Shown piece by piece: positions 1-10,835 of a DNA stretch of 15,260 bases. The stretch comes from Brachionus koreanus (Eukaryota > Rotifera > Eurotatoria > Ploima > Brachionidae). The first letter of the stretch is position 1. Each line of letters starts with the position of its first letter. Under the pieces are notes generated by a model. It was given only the letters and a program-made list of their open reading frames with translations. It made no database searches and was not told where the DNA came from. Position numbers and translations under genes: made by a program. The stretch is from positions 819,300 to 834,559 of the forward strand of contig PJRA01000473.1 of assembly GCA_016987375.1 (NCBI GenBank). Direction: 5' to 3'.

Positions 1-486
1 TTTTCTTTTGCACTCTAATATTTGTAAAATTCAATATATAAAAAAATTTAGATAAATAAAATAATTAATTTCTAAACTTTTGCAACATACAGTATGTTCT
101 ATGTGTCAGGCAAATTAAAGCATGCAAAAAAAAGATTTTATTTTTAATAATATTGGTAGAAAGAAAAAAGGTGACAGAAAATCACGGGCAAAAAGAATGG
201 TAAATCGAACATTGAACATGATCATAAAATTTATCCTTCTCTTACCCCTTCAGTTATAATTGATTTTTAAGTTTAATAAATAATTGAATGCTTTGGTTTT
301 TTTAGACTAAGTTTGAATTAATCTTTAATTTTTCATTAAAAATTATTAAAAAAAATTCTGAAAAAATACAAATAATTTTAAATGTTGAAAATTTTATCTA
401 GTGAGTTCATGCTAAAAGAAAAAAACAATTTTATTAAAATTATATACAGATGATGGGTAAAAGTTTTGATAACTCAATTAATTGAA
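1..486. other. AT-rich intergenic DNA, no gene seen
   Basis: No frame of useful length and no recognisable protein motif on either strand. The stretch is mostly A/T runs. It contains a short palindromic patch near 90-105 (CATAC/GTATG), which is too small to interpret. Confidence 0.6.
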
Positions 487-568
487 GACGAGGTGGCCGA
501 GTGGTTAAGGCGATGGACTGCTAATCCATTGTGTTTTGCACGCGAGGGTTCGAATCCCTTCCTCGTCG
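487..568 (+). tRNA. tRNA-Ser (anticodon GCU)
   Basis: The acceptor stem GACGAGG (487-493) pairs with CCTCGTC (561-567), followed by discriminator G568. The anticodon stem ATGGA/TCCAT (513-517, 525-529) closes the 7-nt loop CTGCTAA. This puts U33 before anticodon GCU at 520-522, which reads AGC/AGU serine codons. A long variable arm precedes the T arm, as expected of a class II tRNA. The A box (TGGCCGAGTGG) and B box (GGTTCGAATCC) are intact, and there is no intron. All stems pair, so this looks like a functional gene and not a SINE copy. CCA is not encoded, as usual in eukaryotes. Confidence 0.97.
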
Positions 569-569
569 A

Positions 570-577
570 TTTTTTTT
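570..577 (+). terminator. RNA polymerase III terminator of the tRNA gene
   Basis: A run of eight T residues begins two bases after the discriminator base of the tRNA, the normal Pol III stop signal. Confidence 0.85.
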
Positions 578-918
578 CTAAAAATGTTAAATTAGATATA
601 ATTAAAAATTGGAATTATGAATGTTTTTTTATTTTTGTGGAACATAGGATCATTTCATTTCTTTGTTACTATTTTAATTCTTCGGTCGGGTAGTTAGCTC
701 TATTACATTTAATTATAGAATGTTGATTCTTAATCTTTTCTTCGAAATTTTTATTAAAAATTAAATAAAAAAAGAGTTATACATACGACATTTTTAAGAG
801 AATTTAATTCTGTTTATTATAAAATGACGTTACAAATTCAACATGGTAAAAATTCATGATAATGTATTTTGAAAATATTTTTGTTTTAATTTGAAATAAA
901 CAAACTTTTAAAGGGATT
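578..918. other. AT-rich intergenic DNA, nothing identified
   Basis: The first frame after the tRNA reads through the tRNA itself and has no protein-like character. I see no motif, repeat or RNA structure here. Confidence 0.5.
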
Positions 919-1490
919 ATGTGTGACGAAGGAAGCAATCTTGAGAAGTTGTTAAATCAAATTGTTTTTAGTATTGGAGGTTTAATCTTGAAAATTTTGA
1001 ATCAATACAAGAAAAATGTAACAGTTTTTGTTTTAAGATTTTAATTAAATAATAATTTTTAATTTTAAAAGCAAACGTTCAATTTGACGAAGAAACTGAC
1101 GAAAATGTATTTAGAGAACTAGAGCAAATAACAGATGAAGTAATAATTGAAGAAGAAAACCCTTTACCAGAACAAGTGTGTAGTTTTCCAACTATTTCTT
1201 CTTCAAACGAAGATATAATGGAGATATTTCAAGACATGGATTCAATTAATTATAGCTAAAAAGTTAAATCTTCGGGGGAAAATAGGACTCGTAAAGATCA
1301 AGTTGAAATTGATGTATACAAAAAATCACCCATCTCATTGTTGATTTCACATTTAAGCAGAATTATTCATAATTGGGAAAAAATTTAAAAAAGGAATGAT
1401 TTTAAAAAAAAGCTTGAAGCTAGATTAAAAGTTACATTTTTAGGCTCTGACAGTTTTAAACATTGCAAAGGTAAATGTTTGGATGAATAA
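919..1490 (+). pseudogene. Decayed acidic coding sequence, unrecognised
   Basis: An ATG at 919 opens a short frame (MCDEGSNLEK...). After a possible intron ending at AAAG 1071, a frame from 1077 to 1256 encodes 60 strongly acidic residues (starting VQFDEETDENVFREL) before TAA at 1257. The same frame then runs 42 more codons (including DQVEIDVYKKSPISLLISHL) to TAA at 1386, and on to about 1490. A long frame interrupted only by isolated TAA codons suggests a once-longer gene, possibly the N-terminal part of the hAT transposase remnant just downstream. The alternative is a real two-exon gene for a small acidic protein ending at 1259, with donor GT at 972 or 981. I do not recognise the family. 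Confidence 0.35.
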
Positions 1491-1589
1491 AACTTTCTGT
1501 GAGAGAGCTGTGATTAAAGGTATAAGATCCTTGAGGGCGGTTTTTTTAAAATGTTTTTTCAAATTAAATTGAAAATTAGGCGATTTATT

Positions 1590-1888
1590 TTGATGATTTA
1601 TTGCGAGTTGATGACAAAGAAAACAGAAAGAAGAACTAGAAAAGAATAAGATTGAAATTGAATTAGAAAAGGAAATTGTGAAGTTAGCCGAAGAGAACAG
1701 TTAAATCCAATAAAAGTTTTTGGAATAAATATATGGATGATATGCCCCGATTAGCAAAATTTGCTATTGTTTTGTTAAATATCAATGTTTCTGGAGCATT
1801 TTTTTAAAAACTTTTTAGTATTTGCGGAATAATTTGCAAAAAAAGCGCAGGAAATATGAGAGATGATCCAATAATTACTACTGATTAA
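1590..1888 (+). pseudogene. hAT transposase C-terminal dimerisation domain, decayed
   Basis: From 1721 one frame reads WNKYMDDMPRLAKFAIVLLN, then NINVSGAFF, TAA at 1805-1807, and KLFSICGIICKKSAGNMRDD up to TAA at 1886. This follows the hAT C-terminal dimerisation domain order: a tryptophan, then P-x-L-A..A...L-x-I, a Ser-Glu-Arg-x-F-S-type block, an Ala/Ser-Gly block, and a basic R/N region. The premature TAA sits where the conserved glutamate is expected. Upstream (1590-1720) there are charged Glu/Lys-rich frames with shifts between them (EIELEKEIVKLAEEN). hAT transposases move DNA elements by cut-and-paste; this copy cannot be functional. No terminal inverted repeats or 8-bp duplications were found. 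Confidence 0.6.
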
Positions 1889-1958
1889 TAATTACATTAA
1901 TAATTACAATACTAATAACTACTAATAATTACTAATGAGTTTCTGATCTAATAATTAC
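1870..1958. repeat. Interspersed short repeat (AATAATTAC)n
   Basis: The 9-mer AATAATTAC occurs about five times within 90 bp, separated by 3-18 bp of related AT sequence. It begins inside the end of the hAT remnant, so it may have grown from that element's 3' tail. Confidence 0.6.
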
Positions 1959-1959
1959 T

Positions 1960-2430
1960 AAAAGTATACTAAAGGCCAACATTCAGTTTTTTTAAAGCTA
2001 AATGATGTAATTTAAATCTTTAATTTTCTTAAATAAAATATACTCATAAAATCTCTCTTTTCTTGGATTTGAACCTTTTTTACGAATTTATTTTAAATCC
2101 TAAAAATAACGTTTAAAGGCTTAATTTAGGTAAAGGTTTAATTAAGGTAATTAATTTAGGTAATTATTTTTTTCGAAATTGGAACTTTTCTTTAATTATC
2201 TGGGAAATTTTGCAGGAATCGAACATGCGATATTTTTAAAAAATATTTAGACGCACGTTTTTCCATCTGAACTTTGCTGATTCATGAAAACTTAAAATAA
2301 AATAATTCACATTAATTTATTATTTTCCAAAAAATATAAAAATTTACGGCAAAATGAAAATAATTTTACATTTTTAAATTTTCATATTTTTTGTGCAATT
2401 TTTCAGAAAATAAAAATAAACTCTCTCAAA
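1960..2430. other. AT-rich DNA, no gene seen
   Basis: No coding frame was found. A short patch near 2115-2165 repeats the words TTTAGGTAA and TTAATTAAGG. Nothing else is recognisable. Confidence 0.45.
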
Positions 2431-2781
2431 TTATTTGATAAACAAAAAAATATTAAAAAATTTCTTAAAAATTACACAAAAAGTTATCTCTACAACAGAT
2501 ACAGACTCCTCCGCCAACACGAGATTTTCGATTTCCGTTGTATAGAGTGTATCCTGGAAAAGATGGACTAAATTGATCGGTAACCATGTTTCTGTTATGA
2601 AACAGACATCATAAGAATCAAACAGCTGGATGATACTGATGAGTTCATCAATTTTATTTACAAGCGATGTCGAGTTCGTGTAAAAACATTTTAATCGGCT
2701 TAAATTGACTAATTTTAAGTTTTGACTATTATAGATTTGATCTTCTACCGATTTGAGAAGATCTCCTTGATTCTGAAGCAA
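2431..2781 (-). pseudogene. LINE ORF2 N-terminus: AP-like endonuclease start, truncated and frameshifted
   Basis: The frame reads LKCFYTNSTSLVNKIDEL, then IIQLFDSYDVCFITETWL. This is the typical start of a LINE apurinic-type endonuclease (a Tyr-Thr-Asn..Lys block, then D(V/I)xxxTETWL, whose Glu is catalytic). After the TETWL block the reading frame shifts: the neighbouring frame gives GYTLYNGNRKSRVGGGVCIC, the expected GGG-containing next block. Coding similarity stops near 2470, and no reverse transcriptase follows. The frame is open upstream of 2781 and overlaps the end of ORF1. Intact endonucleases nick target DNA to prime reverse transcription; this copy is dead. Confidence 0.75.
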
Positions 2782-3657
2782 AGTTTCGGGTGACTTTGAT
2801 TTTATACTTGATAAATTTTGAGTCTTTGATTCCCCAACGGATTTATGAGTTTTTAAGTTGTTCTTGTTCGTTAAGTTTATTTCGTTGTTCTCTAAGTTGC
2901 CTTCCCAGAATTCTCTCCGCTTGAGTTAAGTCTGGATATATGTATAAACCTGAGAATGAAGATGAAAAGAAAAGTTTTTTCGCCGCTTGTAGCACTTGTG
3001 TTTTGGTTTCTTCATTATTTAACCGAATTAGTATTGTTGCAGGACGATTATCTACTGATTTTGACTTAAAAAGTCTAATACAATTTACTTTCTTGGATCA
3101 AAGTCAATTTCACTAAACAATTTGTCTATATTTTGCTTGTCATCTAGAGCCTGATCATTAACATCTACTTTAGAACTATTCGGCATATCAAAAACAACAA
3201 CATTCTTCTTTTATTTATTTCTCTCATTTTGCTCGATAGAGACTGAATTTATAACTTCGATCTGTTCTGAAGGACGAATTACCTTATCTGAGTTTATTCG
3301 ACTTTCAGCAACCTGTAAAACCGAAGTCCAAGTTATGTTCGTTTGAGAGTTTTTTTGATCCTTTTCGAGTTAAGTGACTCTTTTTACCAAATCGTCGATA
3401 AGTTTATCTTTTGCTGAAACTAGTGACTCGAGAATAGACACTCTTAGTTTTAGAGCTTCGATTTCGATTTGTCCAAAAGATCTGTTTAAATCGTGGCTTG
3501 ATAAACTACCATTAATTGGTGAGTTGGAAAAACGAAAACGCTTTCCAGTTTCTATTAACACACTACTTGACTTTATTTTACCTCTATTCTCTGGTGTTGG
3601 AGGTTGAACGGGGTCAATATCGAATATTTGGTCATTAGTTTCATTAAAAATAATTTA
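2729..3657 (-). pseudogene. LINE ORF1 (coiled coil plus RRM-like nucleic-acid-binding region), broken
   Basis: The frame starts near NETNDQIFDIDPVQPPTPEN (3644 downward). A coiled-coil-like stretch follows (IEIEALKLRVSILESLVSAK, near 3460), then a linker. The RRM-like part has the hallmarks of LINE ORF1 proteins: VNCIRLFKSKSVDNRPATIL, a hydrophobic middle, LYIYPDLTQAERILGRQLRE, and finally IRWGIKDSKF. Breaks are TAA at 3370-3372, TAA at 3211-3213, a frameshift near 3088-3097 and TAA at 2843-2845. The frame ends at TAA 2729-2731, overlapping ORF2 in another frame. In intact elements ORF1 binds element RNA and acts as a chaperone in the ribonucleoprotein particle. Confidence 0.7.
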
Positions 3658-3870
3658 TGATAATTTTTTGCGATTAGAAAACAAAAAAAATGTAATTATT
3701 AAAAGTGTAAAATTATTTTCATTTTGCAAAATTTAATTAAAAACTAAAAAATTCTATCAAATTCAAAATTTTAAAATTTTTCACACTTAAAAATCTACGT
3801 GTTGAATGTGAGTTAAAGTGGTACGCACGCAAACCCAAATTAAACTCAAAAAAAAGTGTGTGTGATTGTT

Positions 3871-4433
3871 AATAAAGCCAAATAGAGAAACACATTTGTT
3901 AACAAGAATAAATTTTGCCTTTCTCTTAAGCACTTTGCCAAATATCAGAAGTTTGATCGAGATATTTTACCTGAGTCAAGACTGGTTTTGCCAAAACACC
4001 ATCTTCACCGAAAAATAATTGAACTCTTCTAATGAAAGGCAACTGATTGTGTTTAGTCTCCTAAGAGATAAATCATACCAAATATTCAAAGAACAAACTC
4101 AAATCTATGATAATCATGAAAAACCTGCTAAAAAAGTTAATTTTGACAGGCTTTAAAAATAAATCAGACTTATCCAGCGAGTATATCTGTGAGTTAAGAA
4201 AAAAAGATATGCTACTAATGGAGGAAAAATGTTTCAAATAATTGAAAATTTGTCTGGATTTCAGCTTTTGACCAAAAAAGATCTTCAAATTGTTACAAAT
4301 GATGGCTTTTTTATCATTTCATTAATCAGAATTTGTTCATAAGTGGAGATCATTTTTTAATGCTTGATGAACAAATTCGAATGACGAGTGAAATTTTTTC
4401 TCTTTAAACAAATGAACATGTTAGAAATTCAAT

Positions 4434-4440
<7 letters not shown>
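3871..4440 (+). pseudogene. Nuclear-receptor pseudogene (ligand-binding-domain part), relative of the receptor at 10836
   Basis: The sequence aligns by eye, base for base over long stretches, with 11261-11880 of the intact receptor. For example, both contain the run from TTTTGCCTTTCTC to GTTTGAT and the run GTGTTTAGTCTCCTAAGAG. No DNA-binding domain copy is present. The recognisable protein remnant is MFQIIENLSGFQLLTKKDLQ near 4230-4290, against MFKIIEELPGF in the intact gene. It has frameshifts, a 16-bp deletion around 3890-3900 and several stops (for example TAA in the region 4338-4400). The 5' part is very similar and the 3' part much more diverged. It lies on the same strand as the intact gene, about 7.4 kb away, and ends at the inverted-repeat arm of VP-repeat gene A. 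Confidence 0.85.
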
Positions 4441-5545
<1,105 letters not shown>

Positions 5546-5625
5546 TTTAAACGTTATCTTGGTATCTTATTGATAAATTAGAATAGAAAAATTATGTATT
5601 GATAGTATTAGTTATTTCTGGCATA

Positions 5626-5631
5626 TTTATA
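5626..5631 (-). promoter_or_regulatory. TATA-like box of VP-repeat gene A
   Basis: TATAAA on the minus strand, 81 nt upstream of the gene A ATG. Such words are common in AT-rich DNA; the support is its mirror position relative to the box of gene B. Confidence 0.4.
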
Positions 5632-6020
5632 TCGAAATATTTTATTAGAAAAAATATTTAATCGCTTTTTTCGATCTCTAATTTGGAAAAAGAAAGATTT
5701 CTCTTTGCCAATTGTTGAATGTATTAATTGGTAACAATAAAAATCAATCATTTAGGTAATTGATCATAATCAATAAATTTACATATATATTTGAATTTAA
5801 ATAAATATTAAACAAATAAAAGACATATTAAGTTAGCTTTCGATAAATTGTGGACAAAAGAAAGATTATCAACAATAAAAACGCCAATTAGACAAAATAA
5901 AAGGAAAAATGTATTCAAATATTTTGTTTATTTTTAAATTTATTGATAGAATTTATCATAATTATATTTGAAACGATTTCTAATACTCAGATCTATTGAA
6001 GCAGAAAAAATGGAATCACA

Positions 6021-6026
6021 TATAAA
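6021..6026 (+). promoter_or_regulatory. TATA-like box of VP-repeat gene B
   Basis: TATAAA, 83 nt upstream of the gene B ATG, embedded in ATATAAAT as in gene A. Confidence 0.4.
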
Positions 6027-6103
6027 TTTGGTAGATATTTGGTTAAAAAATAAAACATTCAATTTGTTATTAATTCTTATTAAATAAAAAGATAAAACTT
6101 AAT

Positions 6104-7039
<936 letters not shown>

Positions 7040-7146
7040 ATTTAAACATAGCATTCATCAATAAGTCTACTTTATCTCTTACAATTTTAATATTTTTCTT
7101 TCATTTCATTAATCATAGTTTAAATTTATTAAGCTTTTTTTATTTC

Positions 7147-7152
7147 AATAAA
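7147..7152 (+). promoter_or_regulatory. Poly(A) signal of VP-repeat gene B
   Basis: AATAAA, 108 nt after the stop codon, within the inverted-repeat arm. Confidence 0.75.
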
Positions 7153-7239
7153 GAAAAATGTTTTTAGGAAAATAAATAAATTCATAAAAATTTATTTTTT
7201 ATATTATTTGAATTATCTCATTAAATTGATTAAATAAAT

Positions 7240-7440
7240 GAAAAAAATTTTAATTTCATTTCATTTGATTTTACATAATTTTGAACATGATAAGAACCAA
7301 AGAAAAGGTAAAGATTGTTATTTAAAACTTTTATAAAAGTATTCACATATTTATAGATTTTATTTTTCAAATATTTTATTTCATTATTAATAATTTCCAA
7401 CCAGTCTTCTAACCTAGAAAACTTGTGCAATGAATGATTA
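7240..7440 (+). repeat. Diverged duplicated flank, copy 1
   Basis: The part around 7325-7405 (CTTTTATAAAAG, then ATTTTATTTTTCAAATATTT, then AATAATTTCCAAC) resembles 8080-8155 in order and spacing. No gene is recognised; a 66-codon minus frame here (7230-7430) has no known motif. Confidence 0.4.
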
Positions 7441-7539
7441 AAATATAAATAATTTTTTTTTACTTTTTCAAAAATTATTGATTTTTATCCATTTAATTTC
7501 TTGTCAAATTTTTTTATCAAAAGACATTTCTTTACACAT

Positions 7540-7760
7540 TTTTATACCTTTGGGCGTACATTAAATAATTTTGCTCTAATTTTTCTTTGTTTCTTAGTTC
7601 TCTAATAATCTCTGGTTTCTTTAGGTTTTTAAGATTAGCTTTAGTAAAAATAATGATTCTTTAAATTCATTTATATCGATCAGTCTGATTTGCTTTTGCC
7701 AAGTTGATCCAAATAATGTTTTATTACTTTTAGACCCATATCTTGGCAACTCTCTTTTTC
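7540..7760 (-). pseudogene. Possible second nuclear-receptor LBD relic
   Basis: On the minus strand one frame gives WQKQIRLIDINEFKESLFL. A shifted frame then gives FTKANLKNLKKPEIIREL, followed by EQNYLMYAQRYKNV and TAA. The middle block resembles LNSKLERPEIVKEL of the intact receptor (11994-12050 region), and the first block fits the preceding LBD helix (LNLTDQEYALLIPIFL). The relic is about 10 nt shorter than the spliced receptor between the two blocks and is frameshifted. Identity is modest, so an unrelated decayed gene is possible. Confidence 0.35.
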
Positions 7761-7914
7761 TTCTCTTTAATCATTGAATCTTCTTAGCTTTTATAACAGA
7801 ATTCTTCCTCAAAAAAATAATTACAGTCAAAAACGAAACCAAATTTAAAAAACTCTGTGAAAATATTTTTTTATATCATTGAATCTTTTTAGTTATACTG
7901 CAGCTTAAAATAAA

Positions 7915-8172
7915 TATCTACTTTATCTTTTTGAATTTTAATATTTTTCATTTCATAATTCGTATGATTTGACTTCATTTGAATGAAGAACCAAAAAATT
8001 TATAATCAATTCAAGACTTTTTTGTCATAAAACTTTTTTTTTCAGTTTTTTTAATAAATTATTAAGTTTTTTGTTTTTAAACTTTTAAAAAAGTTTATTT
8101 TTATAGAGTTTATTTTTCAAATAGTTTATTTTGTTAATAAAAATTTCTAACAAAAACTTCTTATTCGTGAAT
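7915..8172 (+). repeat. Diverged duplicated flank, copy 2
   Basis: It starts with TCTACTTTATCT and AATTTTAATATTTTTC, which match the 3' UTR of the VP-repeat genes (about 7066-7100). It ends with a block like 7325-7405. This suggests an old tandem copy of the gene B 3' flank, about 0.75 kb downstream, with internal deletions. Low sequence complexity weakens the case. Confidence 0.4.
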
Positions 8173-8585
8173 GCATTGGAAAAGGTTAACGAAATTAGGA
8201 CTGACAAAGCTAAGTGAAAGAAAAGTGAGAGGGGACTTGATTGAAATGTACAAAATAAATGAATGGAATAGAAAAGGTAGGCTTGGTCTAGAATTTAGTG
8301 AAAAGATCAGAAAACAAGGGTCCAGCCGGGGCGTTAAGAGGAAACAGCATCAGAGTCCAGAGAAAAAGTTTCACGGCTCAAATTAGAAATGATTTTGCAG
8401 CTGCAGTAAGTGCCAGACATGTATTTTCTTCAAACAGAGTAGTTCCGCATTGGAATAAGTTGTCATAAAATGTGGTGAAATCTATGACAACTGCTAGATT
8501 TAGATAAATTCAATAGAATCGGCTGTGATGGACTCAGACACTCTACATGTTAGGTGTCGCAGCAAGAACCACTACTACTTAACTT
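8165..8585 (+). mobile_element. 5'-truncated LINE: C-terminus of reverse transcriptase plus 3' tail
   Basis: RLTKLGLTKLSERKVRGDLI is the motif that precedes the C-terminus in CR1/L2/Jockey-type elements. A shifted frame continues with RNDFAAAVSARHVFSSNRVV and PHWNKLS, the usual NR(V/I)VxxWNxLP block, then TAA (8466) and further stops. The 3' tail has a hairpin-prone GGCTGTGATGGACTCAGACA region and ends in ACTACTACTT near 8580. Short insertions keeping only the 3' end are typical of incomplete target-primed reverse transcription. It is not functional. The insertion point is inside or at the end of duplicated-flank copy 2. Confidence 0.8.
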
Positions 8586-8589
8586 ATTT

Positions 8590-9798
8590 TATTTAGGCGG
8601 AATGATATTTTAAATGATTGTCATTCTAGTTAATCTGACATATCAGTTTTCACTATTTAATGTCGAATAACTATATGAAAACATCGAAAATTTTGACAAT
8701 CCTAAATTGAATAGAAATTTAATTAGATTAATTTTAAAAGAATTACAGAATAACATTTACAAGAGTTTTGTTTTATATTTTTAAAATTTATTATTATTCA
8801 TGTAAATGGATTATTTAAAACAAAGGGAAATTATGTATGATTAAAGCAATATTAGAAATTAATTATGATACATGAGCAAATTTACTCTAAAAGAATACGG
8901 AAATGAAAATTGATCAGTATTTCTAAAATATTTCTTTAAAAAATAAAACATTGAAAAATATGTTTGTTTAAGAGTTTATTTGAATTTTTTTTTTCAAAAA
9001 AAATTCCATCTTAATTTGCCTACATGGTTAAATGGATAATATTTTTTTTTTAAATTGGTAAAGGCATTAGTCGATGCAAATCTCATTAAATCCTTATTTC
9101 AAAATTTTCTTTTTATAAAATTTTTTAGAATACTAAATAAACAAAGAGTTGAACATATCATTTTGAAGAGAAGTCAATTGTGTTTATTTTTACATAAATG
9201 ACTTTAAGTTTTAGAGTTACAAAGATGTTAAAAAATGCAAAATATTCAGAAAAATATTTTGTCCCATAAAGCCTTGATTTAGTGGGTCCAGTTGAAATTT
9301 TTAAAAGAGCTCATCATTTTATTTTAGAGAGATGGCCAGTATTTCTAGATAAAGTTAAAAGAGAGCAAGTTGGAAAGTGTGTCGGTCCTGTAGAAAAGTA
9401 ATTCGAACACTCAACATCGATCAGGAGGTCGAGGGTTCTGACATCAAAAATATTAGGTAGTAAAAAAATTTTCCAAAATTCTAATTTAAATTATCGATCG
9501 AAACATTTACCTGATCACTATTCAATCATATTTTAACAAATGAATATTGATTTTATTTTTTACTATTTAAATTAGGTTTCTAATAAATAAATGCATAGAT
9601 TATATGTTCCCAAAATAAATTTTTTTAATTAAAAAAAATAGGTCTTAATTATTTAAAATTGATTTTATGATGCTTTTGAAATTTGTTCTCAAAAAAAAAA
9701 AAAAACCGAAAAAAAAATTTTCATTCACGTGTAAGTGGGTTAGAAGAGCAAAAAAATTAAAATGCAAATTTATTAATATTAAAAAATATCAAGCTATT
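8590..9798. other. AT-rich DNA, no gene recognised
   Basis: No convincing coding frame on either strand. Two patches look faintly tRNA-like: TGGTTAAATGG near 9026, and GAGGTCGAGGGTTC near 9427, which resembles a Pol III B-box surrounding. Neither folds into a tRNA. A 106-codon plus frame from 9667 is the shadow of the chitin-binding gene on the other strand. Confidence 0.5.
9769..9774 (-). promoter_or_regulatory. Poly(A) signal of the chitin-binding gene
   Basis: AATAAA on the minus strand, about 25 nt after the stop codon. Confidence 0.5.
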
Positions 9799-10056
9799 TT
9801 AGAGACATTGAACATTTTCAGCTCTGTCACAGAGATTCTTATTAATGTCAAAATAGAGTCCAGGTGGGCAATGGAAGGTTTTTATTTCGAATCCTGGCTG
9901 GCCGGTATTCACACAGCGATAGAATATTTTGCATTGGTATCTGGAATCAGTGAAGTAGCCGCTGCCGCTAATGCACTTTTCTTCTAATGATTGCGCATTT
10001 CTTTGACCCATTAGTGCACAAAATAGGACAAGTATCAAACATATTCTCACATTCAT
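9799..10056 (-). CDS. Secreted single-domain chitin-binding (CBM14/peritrophin-A) protein, 85 aa
   Basis: The first ~22 residues form a signal peptide (MNVRICLILVLFCALMGQRN, cleavage probably after NAQ). The mature part has six cysteines at 28, 42, 48, 63, 76 and 84, spacing C-13-C-5-C-14-C-12-C-7-C, within the type-2 chitin-binding pattern. Aromatic residues sit where expected (FYRC, GLYFD). One domain fills the whole mature protein, so it is a minimal CBM14 protein: a likely extracellular chitin binder for cuticle, mastax, gut lining or egg shell. It is a single exon with a standard ATG; a TATA box lies 42 nt upstream and a poly(A) signal 25 nt downstream. Chitin binding is family knowledge; the tissue is unknown. 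Confidence 0.92.
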   Translation of the reverse strand: MNVRICLILVLFCALMGQRNAQSLEEKCISGSGYFTDSRYQCKIFYRCVNTGQPGFEIKTFHCPPGLYFDINKNLCDRAENVQCL

Positions 10057-10097
10057 TTTTCAAATTTAAATTGTTGTGTATTAGAATTGAATACATA

Positions 10098-10105
10098 CTT
10101 TTATA
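10098..10105 (-). promoter_or_regulatory. TATA box of the chitin-binding gene
   Basis: TATAAAAG on the minus strand, 42 nt upstream of the ATG, giving a predicted 5' UTR of roughly 10-20 nt. Confidence 0.6.
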
Positions 10106-10109
10106 CTCT

Positions 10110-10811
10110 AATTTTGGATTAAGAGTCAAAAGCCATTTTTTAAAGTGGCATTTAATTTTCTTTATTACTAAAGCCCGGATTTACGGATGGTATTTAATCA
10201 AAAGCTAGAACATAAATGAAACAAAAACCAGAATTATAAAGCTTAGAAAATTGAGCTGGAATTTTTTTTTTGTTGAGAGAAATTTATTCTGAAAAAAAAT
10301 TCAAAAAAAAAAATCTAGCTGTTGTTCATTCACTCATTATTGACAACAAATGCATTTTATTTAAATTAAATGCTAATTTTTTTATTTCTATACAATTAAA
10401 ATAAGTGATTGAAAATAATTCTACCTGGTCTCTAATTTTAAATTCTTAAATTTTGACTTTTTGAGTTTTTTGTCGTTGGTGTCTTGAGTGTTTGAGTGAA
10501 TAAGTTTGATTAAATCAAAGAAATCCGAGAAATTTTGTTTCTCTAATTAAAAAGAAAAAATTTCCTCCAAATATTTCGGAAAAAAGTGTATACTTTTTAA
10601 CACTTCTTTATCGAAAAATGTAGTTCAGTTTATTTTAAAATTTAAAATGATAAAATTATTTCTAGAAATTTTCTAAACGCCAAATAATTTTGAATAAGCT
10701 AAAATAAAATATGATACATTTCTCATTTAAACAACAACAACAACAATAAAAAAAAACGCATAAATTTTAAATTAGAATTTTTTTTTTAACTAATTTATAT
10801 TTTATGTTTAC
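10110..10811. other. Intergenic DNA upstream of the nuclear receptor
   Basis: AT-rich, no gene. Contains a short (AAC)n run at 10731-10746. GAATTTTAG just before the receptor start could be a splice acceptor for a 5' UTR exon or a spliced leader, with ATG 13 nt downstream; this is not proven. Confidence 0.5.
10731..10746 (+). repeat. (AAC)n microsatellite
   Basis: About five tandem units of ACA/AAC followed by an A-rich run. Confidence 0.8.
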
Positions 10812-10835
10812 GTGAATTTTAGACAAATATTGAGC

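Larger units (their letters stand above)
2431..3870 (-). mobile_element. Non-LTR retrotransposon remnant, 5' half only (CR1/Jockey-like)
   Basis: On the minus strand the order is a leader (about 3870-3658), ORF1 (3657-2729), then the first part of ORF2 with an AP-type endonuclease start (about 2781-2431). The rest of the endonuclease and the whole reverse transcriptase are absent. This is the reverse of normal target-primed retrotransposition, which loses 5' ends, so a later deletion or recombination removed the 3' half. The leader contains GT/CA-rich sequence around 3820-3870. The element abuts a nuclear-receptor pseudogene at 3871. The CR1/Jockey-superfamily assignment rests on the ORF1 and endonuclease motifs; the exact clade is uncertain. 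Confidence 0.7.
5546..6103. promoter_or_regulatory. Shared divergent promoter region of VP-repeat genes A and B
   Basis: 558 bp of AT-rich DNA separates the two ATGs, with no coding frame. Each gene has an ATATAAAT box at similar distance (81 and 83 nt) from its ATG. Both leaders carry AAGATAA a few bases before the start: AAGATAACGTTTAAAATG in gene A and AAGATAAAACTTAATATG in gene B. Coordinated expression is likely but not shown. Confidence 0.5.

Noticed and set aside
466..693. 75-codon frame over the tRNA
   Set aside because: It reads through a fully paired tRNA-Ser and has no protein features.
9020..9100. TGGTTAAATGG and downstream GTCGATGCAAATCTC as a degraded tRNA or SINE
   Set aside because: No acceptor or anticodon stem can be formed, and a poly(T) tract interrupts it.
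9667..9987. 106-codon plus frame opposite the chitin-binding gene
   Set aside because: The minus frame has a signal peptide, six correctly spaced cysteines, a TATA box and a poly(A) signal; the plus frame has none.
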